Source of the DNA: Roseburia sp. 1XD42-69
GTDB lineage: Bacteria; Bacillota; Clostridia; Lachnospirales; Lachnospiraceae
Direction of reading: 5' to 3'
Length of the DNA stretch: 57,827 nucleotides
Assembly: GCF_003612565.1 (NCBI RefSeq)
Contig: NZ_RAZG01000023.1
Location: 1 to 57,827 of the forward strand
Part shown: piece after piece, positions 1 to 7,600 of the stretch
Layout of the letters: every line of letters begins with the position of its first letter
Numbering within the stretch: position 1 is the first letter of the stretch
Translations under genes and position numbers: made by a program
Notes under the pieces: generated by a model
What the model saw: the letters and a program-made list of their open reading frames with translations, nothing else
Told to the model about the DNA's origin: nothing
Databases searched by the model: none

Positions 1-169
1 AAATACTCTTACATATCTAATTCTTATCAGGAAAGTCTAAAGTTCATAGACACAAGATTTTTTACAGCCTCTTTGGAATTATGCTTTTTTATACGTTTTT
101 AAATGTAGCAGTTTGGAGAATGCTTTTGCATTCCCTTTTCGGTCTAGTTCCACATATTGCGGCTTCTTC

Positions 170-598
170 TTAATTTGTAAGCTCCATACCTCCTGCCCCC
201 CTTAAAAGCAGGCTCTCCGCCAAATCCAGCCGGATTTTTATCTCATTCTCCGGCATTTTCCGGTAGATAGCAGCCTTTTTATTGTCTGTTTCCAATATTG
301 GGCAGTAGTAGGCTGCACTTTCCTCTTTTTGGGCATCAAAAAGTGCAAAAAACAAAAACGGCATATCCGTCTCATACATCCTGATTACTGCCAATGCTTC
401 CTTTGAAACTAAAAAGAATGGCTCTGTCATAATATCCGGATAACAGACATCCATCCCTGTTTTCATATCCAAAAGAACAAAACGGGGCAATTCCTGATAC
501 TCGTTTCTGTTTAGCTTTCTCACATCAATTTTTCCGTACCAGTTTTCAATCTGGGGCACGGGATTCCCATTTTGGGAAGTCAGGGTAAAATATTCCAT
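170..598 (-). CDS. small hypothetical protein, possible immunity protein
   Basis: A 142-residue soluble protein without signal peptide or membrane segment. I chose the ATG at 598 (MEYFTLTSQ...) because AGGAG lies 7 bases upstream; a start at 622 would add 8 residues and overlap the upstream gene. The spacing of a mid-protein 'PRFVLLDMKTGMD' strand followed by 'EPFFLVSKEALAVI' recalls the Imm11/Imm43 (DUF1629) immunity proteins found beside Rhs and other polymorphic toxins, but that is a pattern impression only. It is the last gene of the left-pointing gene row that follows the Rhs/VgrG island, which fits an immunity or accessory role. No catalytic motif is visible. Confidence 0.5.
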   Translation of the reverse strand: MEYFTLTSQNGNPVPQIENWYGKIDVRKLNRNEYQELPRFVLLDMKTGMDVCYPDIMTEPFFLVSKEALAVIRMYETDMPFLFFALFDAQKEESAAYYCPILETDNKKAAIYRKMPENEIKIRLDLAESLLLRGAGGMELTN

Positions 599-618
599 CT
601 CTTCGCTCCTGTTACAAT

Positions 619-1203
619 TCATCTCTCATTTACACGGTAAAGTATTTCTCCTTCTCCTCTGTAATCCCCAAAAAAGACAAAGAAATCCTCTGTTTTGCTT
701 AGCTGTAAAAATTCTTCCTCCTTTAAAATATCCTCCAGAAAATCTGTACAAAGTTTATAAACTGCCCCATGGCAGTATTCCCCACACATAAAACGCACTG
801 CCGTCTCCTCGTCTCTGCAGAGCCTGGGAAATGTACCCTTAAGTATTTTCAAAAGGGAAGATATGTCTCTTTCAAAAAATTCCGGTAAACCTTCCGGCAC
901 CCACATAAGTTCCACTGCGTCCCTTGCCAGCCAGAATTCCTCTCCCAAAAGAACAATCCGATACGCATATGTCCGCCTTAAAATACTGGTATATAAACTG
1001 CAGATGCCAAGGCTTGCCGCCTCGTTTTCATAGTTTTCTTTCCACATCCTTGCTGCCTTTGCAAATGCCTCTGTCACAGATTTTTTATACCCTTCTGTAT
1101 GATAGCTCTCTTCCAGACAAAGAATGCTCTCCCTAAAGATTTCCCTGTAAACCTCTTCTGCCTCTTTTAACAGTTCTTCTCTCCGTGCAAAAATATTTCC
1201 CAT
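619..1203 (-). CDS. hypothetical helical protein
   Basis: A 194-residue protein rich in Glu, Lys and Leu and predicted mostly alpha-helical, with no membrane segment. The ATG at 1203 has GGGGAGG about 8 bases upstream and lies just after the stop of the RDD gene; the longer frame from 1242 would overlap that gene. The 3' end runs a few bases into the upstream leader of the next small gene. I do not recognise a family. Position suggests co-transcription with the RDD membrane protein and the small protein at 170-598 as a three-gene accessory set downstream of the toxin island. Function unknown. Confidence 0.5.
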   Translation of the reverse strand: MGNIFARREELLKEAEEVYREIFRESILCLEESYHTEGYKKSVTEAFAKAARMWKENYENEAASLGICSLYTSILRRTYAYRIVLLGEEFWLARDAVELMWVPEGLPEFFERDISSLLKILKGTFPRLCRDEETAVRFMCGEYCHGAVYKLCTDFLEDILKEEEFLQLSKTEDFFVFFGDYRGEGEILYRVNER

Positions 1204-1208
1204 ACATG

Positions 1209-2048
1209 CTACCTCCCCTCCACCATTTCTAAATTCAGCCACTCATCATAAAACATTCTGCCGGTGACCAGACAATAAATCAGCGATATCGGCCACAAAA
1301 AGAGAGACACCGCTTTTAAAATTGAGTGCACCAATATCATCCCAATTTCCGTCTTCTCTCCCACTGCAAAAAGACGGATACCCATGATTTTTTTCCCAAC
1401 GCTGCTTCCCCAGAAAATAAGTTCCACAACAAAGAAATATCCAAAATAACAAAACATCCCATACATTCCTGTCAAGCTGATGCGTATATTAGTCTGTTTT
1501 CCCCCGGTAACTATCAATGTATAACCGGCAATCGCCAAAGCTGCAAACATCAGAATAAACATCAGAATCCCCACATCTATAAGCATTGCCACAATCCTTT
1601 TTCCTGCGTACTGCCCCTTTCTGTTTTCCTTTTCCGCAAAATGTATCACCCCCCTTTCTCCCCCAATCCCAAGCGGCCCGTCATAGGGCATTTTAGAGGT
1701 AATAAAATAGTAAAATACTGTCAGAAACCAAAGTTTTGCTGCAATTGTTTTGAAAAAGGAATGTTTTAAAATCCAATTATCCTCCAACTCCCCTGCAGAT
1801 GCAAATCTGCATCCCACCATGTCCCTGCCAGGTGTGTTTCCCCGGGACAGACGGTCAAACAGGAAAGAATAGAAAAAATACGCAGAAAAAGAAATTACAA
1901 ATTTTATTCCCCTAACCGTCATCCTAGACAGACTCTGTAAATCTGCCCCGTGTATCCCCTCTAATATTTCCCATATCCACCCGATAAGTATTTTACTTAA
2001 TATGTAACAAATGATAAAATCAATTACTGCCGCCCAAAAACGCTTCAT
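1209..2048 (-). CDS. tandem RDD-family membrane protein
   Basis: A 279-residue integral membrane protein made of two RDD-type halves. The first half has hydrophobic segments near residues 5-27, 47-65 and 97-118 with an 'NTPGRDMVG' loop. The second has segments near 148-176, 193-212 and 235-260 with the matching 'GSSVGKKIMGIRLF' loop, the hallmark small-residue/basic loop of RDD proteins. Most RDD proteins hold one unit, so this looks like an internal duplication. RDD proteins are poorly understood; some act in cation transport or stress. Start at 2048 has CGGAGG upstream. In a toxin locus a multi-spanning protein could be an immunity or docking factor, but that is inference. Confidence 0.7.
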   Translation of the reverse strand: MKRFWAAVIDFIICYILSKILIGWIWEILEGIHGADLQSLSRMTVRGIKFVISFSAYFFYSFLFDRLSRGNTPGRDMVGCRFASAGELEDNWILKHSFFKTIAAKLWFLTVFYYFITSKMPYDGPLGIGGERGVIHFAEKENRKGQYAGKRIVAMLIDVGILMFILMFAALAIAGYTLIVTGGKQTNIRISLTGMYGMFCYFGYFFVVELIFWGSSVGKKIMGIRLFAVGEKTEIGMILVHSILKAVSLFLWPISLIYCLVTGRMFYDEWLNLEMVEGR

Positions 2049-2087
2049 TTTCTACCTCCGATTATTATATGATTTTTTGGATTCATT

Positions 2088-2540
2088 TTACAAACAGTTA
2101 CAACTTGCCACGGTCACCGCCGCCACTAATATAAAAACTATTTCACATATTGTAACCATTAGGTATTGATTGATTTCTTTCCATGATTCTTCATAAAAAA
2201 AAACCATATTAGAATTAGGAATGACAACAATCTTTATATTATCTTTATCCCGGTATTTTGATGCAAATTTTCCATATGTGCTAAGAGATCCCTTATGTAT
2301 TTCTCCTTGATATTCATATTTTATATCCATAACATAACGTATTGGACCAATATCAGAAACCCTAAAATTTATTATGGTTGCCTCTGTTATCTCTTTTACC
2401 TCCTCTTTTATTTTCAATTTATAATGATTTCTTTCTACCCACTCAGAAAGTAATATCACAGTTAGTAACATTATCAAAACTGCAATTGTTACTTCTATAT
2501 TATTATTAAAAAAAGCGACAATTATTTCTAATAATTTCAT
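2088..2540 (-). CDS. small membrane protein (DUF3592-like), candidate immunity protein
   Basis: A 150-residue protein with a hydrophobic segment near residues 15-33, a soluble beta-rich middle and a second hydrophobic segment at the C-terminus (about 122-145). The middle (variable segment, 'KYEYQGEIHKGS', then 'DKDNIKIVVIPNS') resembles the DUF3592 pattern. The start at 2540 is set by AGGAGG 8 bases upstream; the longer frame from 2579 has no such site. It is the first intact gene downstream of Rhs1, now separated from it by about 2 kb of decayed transposon. It could be the immunity protein for the Rhs1 tip, which otherwise has no neighbour of that kind. Function not proven. Confidence 0.55.
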   Translation of the reverse strand: MKLLEIIVAFFNNNIEVTIAVLIMLLTVILLSEWVERNHYKLKIKEEVKEITEATIINFRVSDIGPIRYVMDIKYEYQGEIHKGSLSTYGKFASKYRDKDNIKIVVIPNSNMVFFYEESWKEINQYLMVTICEIVFILVAAVTVASCNCL

Positions 2541-2610
2541 ATATCTACCTCCTAGTATAATAATAGTGTAGTCAATCAAGATTACTTGGCTAATGAGTTT
2601 CTATAAATCA

Positions 2611-2909
2611 GATAACAGAAGAAGGTTTTCTTCCTTCATCAGATGTTATCCATAAATATTGATCATTTCTGACGGTTCCTGATAGACACGAGATAAAACA
2701 TAAGGTATTATCCCTTAGGATAGGACAAAGAATGTATTCCCCCTTGGGAGGCTATTTTCGGCCAATACCTACAAGAAAGTCAATTAATCCATTCGACAGG
2801 ATTTTATGTTTTAGCTGGTTGGGAGCCGAAAGGCTATACCCGAATAACACGTTAGGTTGTGTACCTGCCAAATTGGAAATAGATTCCTGTCAGAAAGGAG
2901 CTTTCGCTC
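2611..2909 (+). other. gene-free stretch with many short hairpins (structured leader-like RNA?)
   Basis: There is no credible protein gene from 2541 to 3219. Read on the plus strand this part holds a run of stem-loops: 2611-2617 with 2644-2650; 2786-2790 with 2799-2803; 2821-2841 (GGG-AGCC-GAAA-GGCT-ATA-CCC, a GNRA-capped stem with a three-base bulge); 2847-2850 with 2859-2862; and 2898-2901 with 2906-2909. The last stem covers the end of a Shine-Dalgarno (2894-2900) just before the tiny reading frame at 2910. The density of stems suggests a structured RNA or leader. I could not match it to a riboswitch I know. The strand is uncertain. Confidence 0.3.
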
Positions 2910-2954
2910 ATGTCAAACAAAATTATCTTTTATCTTGATGGAGGGTGTAATTAG
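2910..2954 (+). CDS. 14-residue leader-peptide-like ORF
   Basis: ATG at 2910 follows AAAGGAG by 9 bases and encodes MSNKIIFYLDGGCN before TAG. A short stem (GAGC/GCTC, 2898-2909) directly abuts the ATG and pairs with part of the ribosome binding site. A hairpin domain follows at 2956-3072. This layout resembles a translational attenuation leader. No plus-strand gene follows, because the decayed IS110 element lies downstream in opposite orientation. It may be a remnant of a lost regulated gene or a chance frame. Confidence 0.25.
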   Translation: MSNKIIFYLDGGCN

Positions 2955-2955
2955 G

Positions 2956-3072
2956 TTTGTGTCTTTGAGAATCTGTTTTCCTATGATTTCTGGTCATAGG
3001 CTATTGTTAGAATTTTCAGTATTTACAAGGCTTCGTGGGCTCTGGAATAAGGCTAAAAGCTATAGACACAAA
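2956..3072. ncRNA. candidate structured RNA domain next to IS110 remnant (bridge-RNA-like?)
   Basis: A nine-base closing stem, TTTGTGTCT (2956-2964) with AGACACAAA (3064-3072), encloses about 100 bases. Inside is a perfect hairpin CCTATGA/TCATAGG (2980-2986 with 2994-3000). The domain lies about 150 bases past the 3' end of the minus-strand IS110-type transposase. In the IS1111 branch of this family the long non-coding end that encodes the guide (bridge) RNA is downstream of the transposase, so it could be that RNA on the minus strand. It could equally belong to the plus-strand leader. I saw no independent evidence for either. Confidence 0.25.
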
Positions 3073-3100
3073 TTTAAGAACGCTACCTTTTATTTTCCTA

Positions 3101-3130
3101 TTGACATTTATTGGCTGGACTTTGTATATT
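3101..3130 (+). promoter_or_regulatory. sigma-70-like promoter sequence
   Basis: TTGACA (3101-3106), 17-18 bases, then GTATAT/TATATT (3124-3130). It points into the 3' end of the decayed transposase and has no obvious plus-strand gene downstream. It may be a transposon-end promoter or chance. Confidence 0.25.
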
Positions 3131-3219
3131 TGTAACCCACAATAACTAAACAACATCATCTTGAATGGAAAACTTCTGTTCGAAACAACTTCTTTTATCC
3201 CTCATAATTCACATCCTCT

Positions 3220-4512
3220 CTATACTTTCTTATTTTTTTGCACAAAAAAGCCTTTATTGATGATGTCCCTTCGGAACTTCCCCCCATCAAAGTCACAACC
3301 TGTTTGTAATACTACGTAGAAAACTCTGATTGCTTTACATGCAACTGCTATCTTGGCCTGCATTCCACCAAGTGGATTCTTCTTCCTGTTCCTGTAATAA
3401 AGGAACACATCCTGAAATGCTGGATTCCATTGCATAAGTGCACAGGCTGATTCATATATTGTCCTTCGTAGTTTTTTCTTTCCCTTTTACTGATTCTTGG
3501 CTGTCCTCTCTTCTTACCGGAACTCTTTTTGGCAATCTCCAGTCCTGCAAGCTTCTGTATCTGCTTAGGGTCAGTGAAATGTCCGATATCACCAACCTCT
3601 GCTATAAATCCGATCACAGTACTCATCCCTACTCCTTTAATGGCGAGCATTTTCTCCACATTTGCTACTTCTCTTACTTTTTCTTCCAGGTATTCATCCA
3701 GTCTTTTTAGCTGTTCTGCTTTCAAAATGCAGTCATTTACAAGTACCCAAATTTCAAGTCTTGCAGCCTCACCGGCTTCCAGTCCTACACTGTTCTGTGC
3801 AGCTTCTACCAGGGTTTGTGCCCTCTTGATTCCTGCCGCACGCACCTTTGCATCACACCATATCTGATTGATTCCTCCTGCTCCGATTTTTAGGTTGTCC
3901 CGTGGAAGCGGCGCCTCTTTCAGAAGCATTAGTCCACTAGTGGAATCCCAATCGGCATAACACTCAAAATACTCCAGGAAAACTTCTGAAGCCATCCCTG
4001 TATCTGATTCGACAGACGTACATGCTGTTTCATGATCTGGTCTCTGCAAACAGAAGCCTCACTAATCTCAACATACACACCACTTGGAAGATAAGATGTT
4101 GAATACCTTCCATCCTTCACAAGTAACGCAATCGTCTTAGAATCCTTAAGATCACTCTTTTCAGGACTGTTATCATCCAGTTCCTTACTTCTGTTGACTG
4201 TAAATGGATTGACTATCACAAGCTAAACTCCATGATCCTGTAAAACTTCTGAAAAGTAAGCCGGTAGCATCTGGTAGGCCCACAGCCGACAATCACCTTT
4301 TTCATTTCAGTCCTATTCATGAGTTCCTCTGTCCAACGAAGGAAAGTAAGGAATCCCATTCCCGTGTTGCTAAACTTAAACACTCTTCTTGAAAGTTCAA
4401 ATCCTCTACAGTCAAATGCTCTACAGAAGTGAGTCTTCGATCCAACATCAACTCCTACAATTAAAGTGTCACTTGTTACTTGCTTTAGTCCGTCATTCTG
4501 TGTTAAATTCAT
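3220..4512 (-). pseudogene. decayed IS110-family transposase (DEDD, bridge-RNA type)
   Basis: Three or more reading-frame pieces together form one IS110-family recombinase. The N-terminal DEDD/RuvC-like part starts at 4512 with 'LIVGVDVGSKTHFCRAFD'. It shifts frame near 4216 into 'NPFTVNRSKELDDNSPEKSD', and again near 3940-4040 into the C-terminal Transposase_20 part with 'ANVEKMLAIKGVGMSTVIGF' and 'KLAGLEIAKKSSGKKRGQ'. It shifts once more near 3430 into 'RKKNPLGGMQAKIAVACKAIRVFY'. The normally conserved GxEPT motif reads GCGPT, so a catalytic acid is also lost. About 120 bases lie between its start and Rhs1, with a small hairpin at 4547-4565. The short upstream and long downstream non-coding flanks fit the IS1111 branch. 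Exact element ends were not determined. Confidence 0.85.
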
Positions 4513-4632
4513 TAAAGAAACCTCCAGTATTTATAAAGATGTTTTATTCATCCAGCCAAGATGAACACCTTTATTGTACTTCGAGGTTTTCTTTTATTCA
4601 ATTAGCGTTATTTCTGAATTACAGGAATGTTC

Positions 4633-7600
4633 CTAACAATCTAATATTTTCTTGAAGGCTTGCGTTAAATTAATGTCAAATTGTATTCCCACTCCAAGAC
4701 CTTGATTATAATTGTTCACACCAAAACTAAAAATCAAATCCCCATTTACTTCAGATATCCCCCATACACTTGAATCTGTATAAAATCCTTCTATTACTTG
4801 ATCATTTAATATATCGTATTGATATTCAACTCCTTTACTCACTTCAAATTTTCCCAATGCAGCCGAACCTCCCATTCCTCCTCCAACAGTAAGAACACCA
4901 TCTCCAATATTACCATTTACATAAATCTTTCCATCTACTCCTATTTTCTGTTCTCCGTCACCTATCATTAATCCAGCTTGTAAACCTATTTCTGGCGTCA
5001 CCGTAATTATATTCCTGTGACTATCTGTTGGCTCTGGAACAGTAGGTCTATTCACGGGTTCTTCAACAGGCGATATGCTATTGGCCCACTCGGAGAATTC
5101 ACTTAATGACAACTCACTGTCTTCTTGCGGCATAAAAAAGTTAAAGGGATTTTTAGGTTTGTCCTCCTGTGGCATAAGATAAGTCTCAATACAATTTTGA
5201 GGTTTCTCCCCATTTATGTCTACTAAATTTAAAGGCTTATTCCAACAATAAATATTTCTATTAAGTGAATATGGATACCATATATTTCCCCTTTCTACGT
5301 CTTCTGCCGTAAAACGCCCTAAATCCGGCCTATATTCCCTTGCATTTGCATAATATGTTCCACTTAAGTCATCATAATGATATCCGGTATAGCCAAATGG
5401 CTGAATTTTTCCCTGTCTAGTATAACGTTTGCCAAAAAGATTCATTTTATCAGATCTATACAACTCCCTTCCAAACTCATCATAACCATAAGATTCACCA
5501 TTACCTGTTTTATGCAAAACACGTAACGGACTGCCTAATTCATCTTGCAGATAGTAATGAAGTGGTCTGTTTTCCTCTTCCATGACAACTACATTATTAT
5601 CCCAATAAAATTTCTGCTTTCTTTCATCTGTTGAAATTTCTAATAGGTTTCGACATCTTTTGGTAAAATCTAACAAATAATTCTCCTCTACATTACCTGA
5701 TTTCCGTCCCATCCTCTGTCCAAGAGCATTATAAAAATAAAATACTTCTCTGCCCGTATTATCCCATGCTTTTTCCAGACAATTCAACGCTCCGAAATGA
5801 TAACCATAACACAATTCATCCTCTTGATATTCTCCAATCATGTTCCCGCGCCTGTCATAATTATAGCTCTTTTTTATACTACCATTCCTCAAAATAATCT
5901 CTTCTTCTCTTAACCGGTTCAATAAATCATAGGAATATATATTTTGTATATCCTGTTCGTAATCCTTCATTTCAGTACGATTGCCAAAAGAATCATACTG
6001 ATAAGTACGAAGTAAAATTCCATCCTTCTCCACCTTAGTCAAACTCCCAAGATTATCATAAAAATAGGAATAGCTTCCACTTTCTTCAGGCAAACCTCTT
6101 CGTTCTTTAAAAATAGATGTTTTATTTCCAGAATAATCATATTTATACATGTATCTGTCGATAATTTCCCTACTATCCTCATGAACAAGTTCGCTAATCT
6201 GACCTAAATCATTATATGACCATTTAGTACAATATCCTCCTGAATTACGTTTCCAGATAAGCCTGTTTTCTTTGTCATACCCATATGTAATACATAGTAC
6301 ACTCCTTTCTTTTTCGCACTTTTCTAGTCTAGTAAGACGCATCATATTATCATAGTAATAATGCAGAATAGTTCCATCCGGGTAAATCATTTCCAAACGT
6401 TCACCTAACTTTCCCCATCTATAAGAAATTGTCTTCCCATTCTTATCCGTAATTCTTTCTGGCTGTCCCTGACGGTTTCTCTCAAAATTTGTTTCCCCCA
6501 TCCAGTCTTTAATTCTTGATAAATGTCCTAGCGGAGTATAATCAAATTCTGCCCAATTTCCATTTCCATATATAACATTCCTTATCCTTCCATCAGGCCA
6601 GTAAGCATATGTTGTTTGAAATCCTTCCCTGTCTACTTTTTTTATTACTCGCCCAAGTGCATCATACTCATAAGTTTCTTCTGCTCCTAATGCATCCCTC
6701 ACACACTCTATCTGCCCAAAAACATTCCTTACATAATCTTCGCCCCTATTTACCTCCCCAATTTTTCCATGTTGACACACATGAACCAACATATCCATTT
6801 CATCATAAATATATTCTGTCTTATTTCCCAAAGCATCTACAACTTCTTTCAGCATTCCACTAGAAGTATACGAATAACGAATCGTATTATCTAAAGCATC
6901 CGTCATAGAAGTTATATGACCAAGAGCATCGTAAGAATAGAATTTTTTCTGCCCCTCACTGTTTGTAACTAGAATCAACCTCCCCATCTCATCATATGCA
7001 TATGATATACTGTATCTCCCATATGTTTTTCTACTTATTCTACCCAGGCGATCATATGCATACGTTATCTCCTTGCCAGTTGGATATATACTTTTTTCCA
7101 ATCTTCCTCCAGGTAAATAAAAATGCTTTGTTACCCTTCCACCACCATCTGTTACCGTACAAAGTTTTCCTAAAGTATTATATTCATACCTAGTGATATT
7201 CCCTCTGATATCCGTCTGTTCTGTTAACTCTCCTGCATCATTATAACAGAAAGTTTGTCTGTTTCCTATTGGATCAGTTATGCAACAAAGCTTTCCTGTT
7301 ACTCGATCATACTCATAACAGGTTTTACCTCCTATAGTATTTGTTACTGCTTTCACACGATTTAATTCGTCATACTCATAAAATATTTCTGACAATGTCT
7401 CTCTTCCATTCCCTGCACTAACATGCAACAAATTCCCTACAGAATCATATGAATACTTATAAACTGATTCTGGTTTTTCCGTATCCTCATCCTTAGTTAT
7501 CTCCATTTTTATCATCCGGTTATTTTTATCGTATTGATAGGAGTATACCATTCCTGTAGGAAAAATCATTTTCTGCAAATTCCCCATCGTATCATACTTC

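Noticed and set aside
108-145. GAATGC-TTTT-GCATTC at about 119-134 as the terminator of the leftmost gene.
   Set aside because: On the minus strand the stem is not followed by a T-tract, so termination is doubtful.
46-3077. Similar short strings 'ATAGACACAA' near 46-56 and 3062-3071 as ends of one mobile element.
   Set aside because: Only about ten bases match, no other repeat flanks were found, and four intact genes lie between.
3529-3867. Long plus-strand frames opposite the transposase and the Rhs genes as real genes.
   Set aside because: They are shadow frames of the minus-strand coding sequence, with no ribosome binding sites or recognisable domains.
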